A stretch of 64,000 nucleotides of DNA from JANQNX01 sp965601665. GTDB lineage: Bacteria > Pseudomonadota > Gammaproteobacteria > Eutrophobiales > Eutrophobiaceae. The notes under the pieces were generated by a model, which had not been told where the DNA came from, ran no database searches, and worked only from the letters and a program-made list of their open reading frames with translations. Of this stretch, positions 6,039 through 14,641 are shown in pieces. Position numbers and translations under genes: made by a program. Within the stretch, counting starts at the first letter, position 1. Every line of letters starts with the position of its first letter. The stretch lies in assembly GCA_965601665.1 (NCBI GenBank), contig OZ271833.1:558001-622000 (forward strand). Reading direction: 5' to 3'.

Positions 6039-7613
6039 TTAAATATCAAGCACCAGTTTGTCCGACTTCGCCCTGGACACACAGGGGCACATCATTTGGC
6101 CTGTCTCGCGTTCTTCATCTGTTAGTGCGCTATCATGATGTTCTGCCTCACCTTCAAGGACCTTTACGACACATGACTTGCAGTTTCCTGCTTTACAGCT
6201 AAATGGTATCGGCACGTCTTCTGCCAACATGGCATCCAGTAACGACTTGTCGGCCGGAACATCAATTGTTTTTCCAGAGCGCGCAAGTTCAAGCGTGACC
6301 GGTCTTGCATCTACCAGGGCAGCCGCACTGAAACGTTCATAACGTACCCGGTTTGATGCAATCCCGTTTTTTTGTGCGGTGGCAAGTGCTGCATCAATTA
6401 AACGCTGTGGCCCACAGATGTAGAAAAGAGAATCTGTACTGGCCGCTGTCATGATGGATGCTAAATCCATACGTTGACCTTCCTGTTTGATATAGATGCT
6501 AATGGCGTCGCCGAACTCTCGCTGCAGGCGATCACGGTAGGGCATGTCCCAACGGCCACGCCCAGCATAGTGGAGGTGCATAGTTACATGACGTTCTTTC
6601 AGGTCATGTGCCATCGCCTTGATTGGCGTAATGCCGATACCGCCAGCAATCAATATGGCGGGGCGATTGTCACCGTGTAACGCAAAATTATTTTCGGGTT
6701 TGCCAGTGTGAATGATTTGACCGAGTTGATAATGGTCATGGATATAATCAGAGCCGCCACTGCCATTGTCCTCTCTCAGGACTGCAATTTCATACGCATC
6801 CTGGCGCGCAGGGTTAGTGGCAATTGAATAATGACGCCATTGCAGTTCTCCATCTTCAAGCAGTACCGGCATCTTTATATGTGAGCCTGCTGATACTTTA
6901 GGTAACGGACTACGATCTATGGTGCGAAATTCATAGGCGCGAACATTATTGGCAATCTGTCGTATCCCTGTGATGACCAATTCAAGTTCACCTTCTCCAG
7001 GAACGTCCGGCACCTTGCGTACAACTGATTTTGATTTAAGCGCTTGGTTCTCTTCCAATACTGGCGCCATCATTTGCTCTACTTCCGCTTCAGTGTAACG
7101 TGGTGTAATGTGTTGCGGGCAATTCCAGTCGAAGGCTTCTACATGAATGATAAAAGCACGCTCAATACGGGCGCGGTAATGATCGTCTTCCAGTTTTTCG
7201 ATTGTTGCCAGATCATCCATGTCAACTGTTTCAACACGGCCGAGTAATTTCAAACGGGTTCGATTTGGATAATCCATGAAGAACAGGGCCACGCGGTTAT
7301 CGTTCTTGAAGTTACCGGTGCTGACATATTGGCGGTTACCCGAATAGTCGGCGAAGCCAATGGTGTTGTCATCGAGTACTTTCATGAAACCGGTCGGGCC
7401 GCCACGATGCTGCACATAAGGCCAGCCTGTTTCACTAACACTTGCCATGTAAAAACTGTCGCGCGCGGCAATGAAATTGGCCTCGCGTTCACTAAGAACA
7501 TTGTTATAGTCATCGCCCTGATCCATGTTGGCATAGCCCTGACGACTACCCAGTTGCGCTTGCATTTCTCGTACTGCTGGAGTGAAAGCGATTTCGGCAA
7601 ACTTATGTGGCAT
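6039..7613 (-). CDS. PNPOx-like flavoprotein fused to ferredoxin reductase and [2Fe-2S] ferredoxin
   Basis: 524 residues with three parts. Residues about 40–165 are a pyridoxamine-5'-phosphate-oxidase-like FMN barrel (FYMASVSETGWPYVQHRGG and NRVALFFMDYP). Residues about 210–440 are a ferredoxin-NADP-reductase module, with the FAD motif WRHYS and the pyridine-nucleotide motif GGIGITPI. The C-terminal 90 residues are a plant-type ferredoxin with C473-x4-C478-x2-C481-x29-C511. The layout suggests electron flow NAD(P)H→FAD→[2Fe-2S], with the N-terminal barrel as a possible substrate site. It lies between the AhpD-like gene (59 bp upstream) and the VOC gene. The physiological substrate is unknown. 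Confidence 0.9.
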   Translation of the reverse strand: MPHKFAEIAFTPAVREMQAQLGSRQGYANMDQGDDYNNVLSEREANFIAARDSFYMASVSETGWPYVQHRGGPTGFMKVLDDNTIGFADYSGNRQYVSTGNFKNDNRVALFFMDYPNRTRLKLLGRVETVDMDDLATIEKLEDDHYRARIERAFIIHVEAFDWNCPQHITPRYTEAEVEQMMAPVLEENQALKSKSVVRKVPDVPGEGELELVITGIRQIANNVRAYEFRTIDRSPLPKVSAGSHIKMPVLLEDGELQWRHYSIATNPARQDAYEIAVLREDNGSGGSDYIHDHYQLGQIIHTGKPENNFALHGDNRPAILIAGGIGITPIKAMAHDLKERHVTMHLHYAGRGRWDMPYRDRLQREFGDAISIYIKQEGQRMDLASIMTAASTDSLFYICGPQRLIDAALATAQKNGIASNRVRYERFSAAALVDARPVTLELARSGKTIDVPADKSLLDAMLAEDVPIPFSCKAGNCKSCVVKVLEGEAEHHDSALTDEERETGQMMCPCVSRAKSDKLVLDI

Positions 7614-7672
7614 TTTACTATCCTCAATTTACGTGAAATCGTGCCGCGCAGAGTACTGCGCGGCACTAAGGG

Positions 7673-8218
7673 TTATGATGCTTTTTGCAGCTCAACTCTT
7701 GGAAAGTCGATGTCGACGCGGCTGGCCTTACCGAGGATATTCGTCAGTATGTTCATTCCGACATGCGTGATGATCTCGACGATTTCGGCTTCGTTATAAC
7801 CTGCATTACGTACCGCGAGTATTTCACCGGTTGTCACTTCCCCGTTGTGTTCTACCAGTGCCTTGGCAAATTTCACGGCTGCAGCAGCTTTTTCATCCTG
7901 GCTGGTACCAGCACGGTTGGCTTCAATCTCGGCATTATTTAAGCCTGCCTTACGACCAATTGCCGTATGCGCTGATACGCAGTATTGGCATTCATTCTGT
8001 TGCGCGATAGCCAGCGCGATACGCTCACGGGTTTGTGGGTCCAGGCTGCCTTCGCCTGCGATGCCATGCAGTCCAAGGAAGGCACGCAATGCGGCAGGTG
8101 AATTGGCAAAGACTTTCAGAAAATTGGGTACCATGCCCAGTTGCTGCTGGATGGCTTCCAGTAGTTGCAGCTGTTCCTGGTTGGCATTGTCTTTTTCGAC
8201 TACGTTGATTCGGCTCAT
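7673..8218 (-). CDS. Carboxymuconolactone decarboxylase/AhpD-family protein (peroxidase-related)
   Basis: 181 residues, all-helical AhpD fold. The redox motif is ECQYCVSAHTAIG, a CxxC with a downstream His as in AhpD-type alkylhydroperoxidases. The surrounding text (GIAGEGSLDPQTRERIALAIAQQN) is standard for the family. Expected role: reduction of organic peroxides or a related redox reaction in the cytoplasm. It is the first gene of the reverse-strand group with the reductase–ferredoxin fusion and the VOC protein. It faces the LysR regulator across a 132-bp gap, so the regulator probably controls this group. Confidence 0.9.
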   Translation of the reverse strand: MSRINVVEKDNANQEQLQLLEAIQQQLGMVPNFLKVFANSPAALRAFLGLHGIAGEGSLDPQTRERIALAIAQQNECQYCVSAHTAIGRKAGLNNAEIEANRAGTSQDEKAAAAVKFAKALVEHNGEVTTGEILAVRNAGYNEAEIVEIITHVGMNILTNILGKASRVDIDFPRVELQKAS

Positions 8219-8350
8219 TTCATTTCTCCGGTTAGGTTGATTTAAGGGTCACTCCAAAAATAGGTAGCAACTGGAGGAGAGTATGGTCTGTTCCGTTTTA
8301 GAAAAGAATAAGCTAATATTGGAATTAACTATTCCAAAAAAAGGAATAAT

Positions 8351-9286
8351 ATGGATAGGTTTTTACAATTAAAAGTATTTACCGCGGTAGCCGAGGAAGA
8401 GGGGTTTAACGCGGCTGCACGACGCCTGAACATGTCGCCGCCAGCTGTAACACGCACTGTTGCGGCGTTAGAGGACCATCTTGGCGTGAAACTGTTAAAT
8501 AGAACAACTCGATATGTGCGCGTTACAGATGCAGGCTCAACATACTTGCAAGACGCCCGCCGAATACTAAACGAACTTGAATCTGCTGATGAGGCAGCTG
8601 GTGGCACTAACGCAGAGCCGCGCGGTCAGCTTGTCATCACGGCTCCCGTGATGTTTGGTAATTTATTCATATTACCCCTGACACTCGAGTACCTCGAAAA
8701 GTACCCGCTAACCAGTATTGACACTCGTTTCGTCGATAGAATGGTAAATATGCTTGAGGAAGGAATCGATATTGGTATCAGGATAGGGGAACTGGCAGAT
8801 TCCAGTATGCGCGCAATCAGGGTTGGCGCCATCAAGCAGGTACTGGTAGCTTCGCCTGAATATATTAAAGAACATGGCGTACCTGAAAAACCGGCGGATT
8901 TGAAACAACACAATCTGATCACCTCAAGTGCCGGTGATTTTACCCAGGATTGGCAATTCAAACCGGGCAAGCAACATACAAACATCCGCGTTAAATCACG
9001 TCTGTCTGTAACGACTAACGATGCTGCTATCCATGCAGCTGAGGAAGGATTCGGGATCAGTCGAGTGCTGTCTTATCAAGTTGCAGACAAGGTCAAGCAA
9101 GGGCACCTGAAAATACTGCTTGGCGATTATCAGACAGATGCTAAACCCATTCATATCATTCATAACGAAGGACGATTTGTATCGACCAGGGTGCGTTCAT
9201 ACATTGATTTTATAGCTGAAAACCTGAAGAGTAATTCCGCCTTACAGCCAGTTAGTGCAGATGCTCTTGCAATGAATAGAAATTAG
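8351..9286 (+). CDS. LysR-family transcriptional regulator
   Basis: 311 residues. The N-terminal winged helix-turn-helix spans about residues 1–60 (LQLKVFTAVAEEEGFNAAARRLNMSPPAVTRTVAALEDHLG, split by the recognition helix). A periplasmic-binding-protein-like effector domain follows from about residue 90. The sequence resembles the CrgA/DsdC-like subgroup, in which the regulator often controls a divergent redox gene. It stands back-to-back with the AhpD-like/oxidoreductase/VOC group and likely responds to the compound they process. The 132-bp divergent gap is AT-rich close to the ATG and would hold both promoters. Confidence 0.92.
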   Translation: MDRFLQLKVFTAVAEEEGFNAAARRLNMSPPAVTRTVAALEDHLGVKLLNRTTRYVRVTDAGSTYLQDARRILNELESADEAAGGTNAEPRGQLVITAPVMFGNLFILPLTLEYLEKYPLTSIDTRFVDRMVNMLEEGIDIGIRIGELADSSMRAIRVGAIKQVLVASPEYIKEHGVPEKPADLKQHNLITSSAGDFTQDWQFKPGKQHTNIRVKSRLSVTTNDAAIHAAEEGFGISRVLSYQVADKVKQGHLKILLGDYQTDAKPIHIIHNEGRFVSTRVRSYIDFIAENLKSNSALQPVSADALAMNRN

Positions 9287-9294
9287 AATAGAGC

Positions 9295-9957
9295 ATGGAA
9301 ATGGACCTCTTACCACTATTTAGTAGCGCTTTTTCTATATTAATACCGTTCTTTATTGTCTTTGTTTTATTCACTGCTCTTGGAGCATATTTCCGCAGCT
9401 CATCATTCAAGGGAAAACTCGGTGAGTCATTCGTGAATAATTTTGCGAAAGCGATGCTGGATAAGAAAACCTACTATTTGTTACAGAATGTGACGTTAAA
9501 AGATGGTGGTGGAACAACACAGATTGATCATATTATCGTGTCAAAATATGGCGTATTTGTTATTGAGACCAAAACTATGAAAGGCTGGATCTTTGGCGAA
9601 GAGCAGCACAAAACCTGGACTCAAGTGCTCTTTAAAGATAAGTACACATTCCAGAACCCATTAAGGCAGAACTACAAGCATGTCAAAGCCGTTCAGGATT
9701 TATTGAAAATTAATGATGATCAGATTCATTCTGTTGTTGCATTCATGGGAGAGAGCACCTTTAAAACTGCCATGCCCGATAACGTGACGCAAGGATTGGA
9801 TTATATAGACTATATCAAGTCAAAGAAGAAACCTGTGTTAACCGGGGAAGAGGTTGAAATAATAAAAATCAAGCTGGAGTCATACCGGCTAGAGAATTCT
9901 CGACAAACGGATAAGGCACATATTGAACACGTTAAACGTTTACATGATAAAAGCTGA
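9295..9957 (+). CDS. NERD-domain protein (nuclease-related), membrane-anchored
   Basis: 220 residues. An N-terminal transmembrane helix (about residues 10–32, FSILIPFFIVFVLFTALGAY) is followed by a NERD domain. In it GKLGESFVNNF, then QIDHIIVSKYGVFVIETKT, give the D…E-x-K arrangement of PD-(D/E)xK-type nucleases; MKGWIFGEE and a following W-T-Q fit the domain. A catalytic role is therefore plausible but not proven, and the substrate is unknown. It lies eight bases after the LysR stop on the same strand and may be co-transcribed with it. It could begin at ATG 9295 or 9301. Confidence 0.88.
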   Translation: MEMDLLPLFSSAFSILIPFFIVFVLFTALGAYFRSSSFKGKLGESFVNNFAKAMLDKKTYYLLQNVTLKDGGGTTQIDHIIVSKYGVFVIETKTMKGWIFGEEQHKTWTQVLFKDKYTFQNPLRQNYKHVKAVQDLLKINDDQIHSVVAFMGESTFKTAMPDNVTQGLDYIDYIKSKKKPVLTGEEVEIIKIKLESYRLENSRQTDKAHIEHVKRLHDKS

Positions 9958-9993
9958 ATTTATAACGATTTGTAATTTTATCATTAGCCCGGT

Positions 9994-11205
9994 CTAGTGA
10001 TTCCTCGCAGTAATTCGCACCGAATCCGTTATTCTGTCACTCGGGTAAGCGACGATACGAGTACCGACATCAAGGCCATCGATGATTTCCGCTTCCAGGC
10101 TGGTGCGGCGGCCCAGTTCAACGTAGCGAAGTTGTGCTCTTCCATTATCTTCCACATAAACTGCCCAGCGTTCGTTGTCCCGGAACAAAGCGGTTAACGG
10201 CACCTTGAGCACATCATTACCTACCCAGATCACTACCCTTAGCTCCACCTGGTAACCATGACCAAGACGTGACCATTGCTCGGGCGGGCTGTTGAAATCG
10301 ATGATGACATTAACGCGTTGCTCCTCTATGCCCAATGCAGATACTTTTGTGAATCCAAAGGGTTCGACCCGGCGTACTTGCCCGGCAAGATCGCCGTCGC
10401 CACCCCAATCCTCGATGATCACTACCTGGCCCGGTCTGACTTTTACCGCATCGGAGGAAAGGAGGTCGACGACGATTTCCAGCGAGGCTGGATCGCCGAT
10501 ATCAACCAGTGCCTTGCCTGCCGTCACCACGCCTTCGTTTTCGTGCAAGACCTGTAATATACGACCATCGACCGGCGCCCGGATCGGGATGCAATGGCAA
10601 AGTCCATGCTGGTCTTGTGTCTCAATGGGCGTCATCAATTGTGCCCGTGCATGTTCAAGTTCGAATATCCGCATTTGCAGCATCGCCTGGGAAGTGCCAA
10701 GGGCCGCGCGACGTGTTTTAAAGGCGCGCTCGGCTTCGTCGAGTGTGCGTTCGGACACGGTATTTTCTTTAAACAATTTACGATTGCGTTCCAGTTCTGC
10801 TTCGGCAAATTCCAGCTCGGCCTTTGCTTCTTCAACCGAGGCTTCTGCCAGTGTCTTTGCTGCTTTTGCAGCTTCCAGGCTAGCCTCTGCCTGAGCAGCA
10901 CTGCGCGGGTCGAGAAACTCGGGATCAATGGGCTCGATTTCGGCAATGATTGTTTCATTTGCGATAACGTTGTCGCCAGGATCCAGCTCAATACGTCGCA
11001 CACGACCATCGACCGGTGCCGACAGTGTGAACACGTCTCGTACGCGGGTTTCGCCTTCTTCATCAATGCTGACCAACAGCTCACCCTTCTCAATTGTCAA
11101 CAGATCAACCAGTATGGCCCGGGGCCATAAACCGTAAACTACACCACCCAGCAGGAAGGTACCCAGTATCGCCCAAAATAGTATTCTTCTTTGCATTGCT
11201 GTCAT
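9994..11205 (-). CDS. HlyD/MacA-type periplasmic adaptor of an ABC exporter
   Basis: 403 residues. The N-terminal membrane anchor is at about residues 7–24 (ILFWAILGTFLLGGVVYG). A first lipoyl/barrel half follows (SAPVDGRVRRIELDPGDNV), then a long α-helical hairpin rich in Ala, Glu and Lys (about residues 85–185), and the second lipoyl half (IRAPVDGRILQVLHENEGVV). This is the membrane-fusion-protein plan of tripartite exporters. It is the third gene of a reverse-strand operon with the LolD-like ATPase and FtsX-like permease, 7 bp after the permease. The cargo is unknown; no outer-membrane factor is adjacent. Confidence 0.92.
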   Translation of the reverse strand: MTAMQRRILFWAILGTFLLGGVVYGLWPRAILVDLLTIEKGELLVSIDEEGETRVRDVFTLSAPVDGRVRRIELDPGDNVIANETIIAEIEPIDPEFLDPRSAAQAEASLEAAKAAKTLAEASVEEAKAELEFAEAELERNRKLFKENTVSERTLDEAERAFKTRRAALGTSQAMLQMRIFELEHARAQLMTPIETQDQHGLCHCIPIRAPVDGRILQVLHENEGVVTAGKALVDIGDPASLEIVVDLLSSDAVKVRPGQVVIIEDWGGDGDLAGQVRRVEPFGFTKVSALGIEEQRVNVIIDFNSPPEQWSRLGHGYQVELRVVIWVGNDVLKVPLTALFRDNERWAVYVEDNGRAQLRYVELGRRTSLEAEIIDGLDVGTRIVAYPSDRITDSVRITARNH

Positions 11206-11212
11206 TGCATCG

Positions 11213-13582
11213 TCACTCCCTGGTCTTCAATACGGCGATCAAATCAAGGTGTTTAACCCGCCGCTGGACTATTGCTGCTGAAATTACTGTTGCTACCGCG
11301 ACCACCAGCGTCGCCTTGACGTAAGTCGATGGATTGATCACCAGGGGCATCCGATAGAGTTCATTTTGAAAGGCGGTTGTGATCATCAACCAGGCCACGC
11401 TCCAGCCACCGAGGCAACCCAGCGGTATGCCCACCAGGATCAACAGGGCTACCTCGCCGATGAGGATGTAGGAGATCGCCGCCGTACTGAAGCCAAGTAC
11501 CCGCAGGCTGGCCAGCTCGCGGCCACGTTCAGACAGGGCGATGCGGGTGGCGTTATAGATCACCCCGAAGCCCAGTGCACAGGAGAACATTGCGAAGATA
11601 TTGGTGAAGATGAGTATTTGCTCGCCTACGGTGTCGACAAAGCCGTCGATGGCCGCGCGGCGGAGCATGACGGCAGAGACGCTGGGCATGTTTTTCAGTT
11701 CTGTAAATAGTGTAGCCAGCTGCTGTTGGTCCACCAGCAGGTTGACGAATTCGAGGCTTGGCCGCTCACGGAGCTGGCGGTTGAGTTCAGCAATATCGAT
11801 GTAAGCCGGCATGTCGATATAGGTCTCTACCAGATCAGCAACGGGCAGGCTTAGTACCGGTCGGCGTCCCTCCAGCACTTCCACCTGGACCCTGTCTCCA
11901 ATACCAACGTCCAGCTTGGCGGCCAGTTCGGTACCGAGCACCAGGCCCTCAGCGGGTACGCGTACCTGTGGGCGGCCGCGGGCATCATTGATCAGCTGCA
12001 GGCGGGCGTCAGGGTGTACGCCCTGTAAGCCGCCTCGATGACTGCGGTTGCCGCTGCGGAACTTGGCACCGACGATGCGCAGGGGCTCGGCCGCCAGCAC
12101 GCCGGGCAGGTGCTCAAAGGTGTGCAAGGTGTCGCTGGCCTCTGGTGCGGCCAGGCCAATCATCATGTCCTGGCGCTGGGCCTCGAAGAAATACACCTGC
12201 ACCATATGATCAATGGAATCTTTCCAGTGCATGGCCATGATCAGCACGCTGATGGCACTTGCTACGCCGAGTACCGTCACCGCTGATCGCACCGGTCGAC
12301 GGGCAAGCTGGCGCAGGAGGATTCGGGTTGGCTGATCAAGCCAATGCCCCAGCGTGTCGAACACGGCTGTGTGCTTGAAACTGACCGGTGTCGGCGGGCG
12401 CATGGCTTCCGCCGGTGGCAGGTTCACCGCCTGGCGTACTGCACTGAGGGTGCCGGTGAGTGCGGCCCCCAGGCTTACCAAGGCGCCTGTAATAAATACG
12501 TCGGCACCGGGCCGGTAAATAAGCAGCGGAAAGTGAAATAAAGTGGCGTACATCTCGGTGTTAAAGCGACCGAACCAGGCACCGACGACCCAGCCAAACA
12601 CAATACCGACAGACGTGATGGCAACCACCAGCTTGATATAGTGCCAGCCGATCTCGATGCGGGTATAACCGAAGGCCTTCAGCAAGCCGATCTCTTCACG
12701 TTCAATGGCGATCAGGCGCATCAGTACCATATGGATGAGAAAGGCAGCCACCGCCAGAAAAATCGTTGGCAGCACGGTGGTAAAGGTTTTCATTTGCTCC
12801 AGCTCGTTCATTAGAAACCAGTTGGAAAGTTGATCGGCTCGGGCAAGCGCCCCGACACCACCGTAACGGTCAAGCAGGCGGTCAAGTTGTTGTATGACCG
12901 GCTCCGGGGCGACACCGTGCTGCAGGGACAGCACCACGTCATTAAACGCGCCATCAAGATCATAGGCCGCTGCCAGGGCTTCGCGTCCCAGCCACAGGAT
13001 CCCGAAGCGATCATCGTCGGGTATCAAGGCGCCGGGGCTGATGGCATAAATGTACTCCGGCGACAGTGCCACGCCGACCACGTCCAGGGTTCGTTTACGA
13101 TTGTTGATAACCGCTTTGAGCTGATCACCCGGACCGAGATCGTGGGCGTCGGCGAAGGGTTCGCTGAGCACGACTTCATCCGGGTGGCCCGGGCTGACAA
13201 AGCGGCCGGCACGTAGTGCCAGGCGATTCAACCGTGGGGTGTCGCGCTCCGGGAGCGAGGCGAGCAGGCCAATCGCCGGTTCTTCAAAGCCGGTGATGTC
13301 GAGAGTGGCAAATTTCACAATGCGCGTTTCCACCGTCTGTACACCGGGGATAGCGCCGATGCGTTCGGCAAGTCGTTCCGGGGCGCGTTCGAGGCTGGCA
13401 AAGACATCGGCAAAGCGGTAGCGCTCGTAGTAGGCCTGGGTGGTTTCATCCAGTGCCTGGGAGGTGGACAGGGACATGATCAGCACGCCGATACCGGAAG
13501 CGACCACCAGCGCGATGGCCACGACCTGGCCACGCAGGCGCCATAACTCTCGAACTAATTTACGGTCGAGTGGCTTCACCAC
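11213..13582 (-). CDS. FtsX/MacB-like ABC transporter permease (large, duplicated)
   Basis: 789 residues with two FtsX-type permease units, each a block of membrane helices with a large extracytoplasmic domain. The first helix is at about residues 20–40 and cores near residues 270–390, with a second set in the last 130 residues. The plan of one long polypeptide with two FtsX domains matches the type of permease that works with a LolD-like ATPase, often to move lipids or lipoproteins. It starts with GTG at 13582 (or the GTG three bases on), overlapping the ATPase stop by seven bases. The HlyD adaptor follows directly. Substrate not deducible. Confidence 0.92.
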   Translation of the reverse strand: MVKPLDRKLVRELWRLRGQVVAIALVVASGIGVLIMSLSTSQALDETTQAYYERYRFADVFASLERAPERLAERIGAIPGVQTVETRIVKFATLDITGFEEPAIGLLASLPERDTPRLNRLALRAGRFVSPGHPDEVVLSEPFADAHDLGPGDQLKAVINNRKRTLDVVGVALSPEYIYAISPGALIPDDDRFGILWLGREALAAAYDLDGAFNDVVLSLQHGVAPEPVIQQLDRLLDRYGGVGALARADQLSNWFLMNELEQMKTFTTVLPTIFLAVAAFLIHMVLMRLIAIEREEIGLLKAFGYTRIEIGWHYIKLVVAITSVGIVFGWVVGAWFGRFNTEMYATLFHFPLLIYRPGADVFITGALVSLGAALTGTLSAVRQAVNLPPAEAMRPPTPVSFKHTAVFDTLGHWLDQPTRILLRQLARRPVRSAVTVLGVASAISVLIMAMHWKDSIDHMVQVYFFEAQRQDMMIGLAAPEASDTLHTFEHLPGVLAAEPLRIVGAKFRSGNRSHRGGLQGVHPDARLQLINDARGRPQVRVPAEGLVLGTELAAKLDVGIGDRVQVEVLEGRRPVLSLPVADLVETYIDMPAYIDIAELNRQLRERPSLEFVNLLVDQQQLATLFTELKNMPSVSAVMLRRAAIDGFVDTVGEQILIFTNIFAMFSCALGFGVIYNATRIALSERGRELASLRVLGFSTAAISYILIGEVALLILVGIPLGCLGGWSVAWLMITTAFQNELYRMPLVINPSTYVKATLVVAVATVISAAIVQRRVKHLDLIAVLKTRE

Positions 13583-14304
13583 TGCAGCTCGCTTGCCTTG
13601 AGTTTGTGCTCATTGACCTGCTCCCTGATGACATGACCATCGCTCATCTCGATAACCCGGTCGGCCATATCGGCGATAACAGCATTATGGGTAATCACAA
13701 CAGTGGTTGTGCCCAGTTCGCGGTTGGCACGGGCGATGACTTCCAGCACGGTTACGCCGGTCTGGCTGTCCAATGCACCAGTTGGTTCATCACATAACAA
13801 CACATCGGGTCGTTTGGCGATAGCGCGGGCAACGGCGACGCGTTGCTGTTCGCCCCCGGAAAGCTGGGCAGGAAAGTGGTTCAGTCGATCGCCAAGGCCT
13901 ACCAGTGTCAACGCCTCTGCAGGTGACATAGGGTTCCTGGCGATCTCCGTTACCAGGGCGACGTTTTCGCGTGCAGTGAGGCTTGCAATCAGGTTGTAAA
14001 ACTGAAAAATAAATCCGACATGATCACAACGATAGCGGGTGAGGGCCCTGTCATCGTATTCACTGAGATCGTGATCGAGATACCTTACTTCACCGCTGGT
14101 AGGTACATCCAGGCCGCCAAGTATGTTTAGCAGGGTCGATTTGCCACTGCCCGAAGGACCCAGCAGCACGACGAGTTCTCCACTGTACAGCGCAAGATCA
14201 ACACCGCGCAAGGCATGCACTTCCACCTCGCCCATCTGGTATGTCTTGGTGATGTCTCGTGCCTGAAAAACACATTTCATTTGCGATTGCGCAGTGGCGG
14301 ACAC
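13576..14304 (-). CDS. LolD/MacB-type ABC transporter ATP-binding protein
   Basis: 242 residues with all ABC ATPase motifs. They are Walker A GPSGSGKST at about residue 50, the Q-loop in FIFQFYNLI, the signature LSGGEQQRVA at about residue 150, and Walker B VLLCDEPTGALD, with an H-loop ITHN. The LNILGGLD and EPTGALD segments are characteristic of the LolD/MacB/FtsE branch, which pairs with FtsX-type permeases. It heads a three-gene reverse-strand operon with the permease (7-bp overlap) and the HlyD adaptor. Confidence 0.95.
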   Translation of the reverse strand: MSATAQSQMKCVFQARDITKTYQMGEVEVHALRGVDLALYSGELVVLLGPSGSGKSTLLNILGGLDVPTSGEVRYLDHDLSEYDDRALTRYRCDHVGFIFQFYNLIASLTARENVALVTEIARNPMSPAEALTLVGLGDRLNHFPAQLSGGEQQRVAVARAIAKRPDVLLCDEPTGALDSQTGVTVLEVIARANRELGTTTVVITHNAVIADMADRVIEMSDGHVIREQVNEHKLKASELQW

Positions 14305-14641
14305 GATTTGCTCCTTGCCGGGGATTAATGAAATAAATGATATACACCGGCCAGTTATTCAATTTTGATCCCTATCAACAGAATAGCAGGTATTTTTAGG
14401 TGAAATAGACCGCAATACATGGCAATCATTTAATTTGTAACGCGATACTTCAAATGAGCCGGGTGCTTGAACAATTACGCAGAAATATATTGGCGTGTAT
14501 TGGTTAGGCTTGTGTGAAGATATTTCTAAATCCCAGGTCATAGGCTGATGAAAGTCATCCATGGCTTTCACCCTGCCATCGGCTGGCCACCTCAAGACAT
14601 CTTTTCCTTTCAACAGATACGTATCAACAAACCCGTCGGAA
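14305..14641. other. Gap of 337 bp with one doubtful small reading frame
   Basis: Upstream side of the ABC exporter operon. On the reverse strand, 14613–14359 is open for 84 codons from a TTG, starting 28 bp after the IorB-like stop. It lacks a clear ribosome site, a membrane segment or any motif I know. It may be a degenerate gene fragment rather than a gene. The promoter of the ABC operon should lie between 14305 and about 14360, but no convincing −35/−10 pair stands out. Confidence 0.35.

Noticed and set aside
14359..14613. An 84-codon reverse-strand gene between the ABC ATPase and the IorB-like gene
   Set aside because: It begins with TTG without a ribosome site and shows no motif or signal; treated as a doubtful frame in a gap entry rather than a gene.
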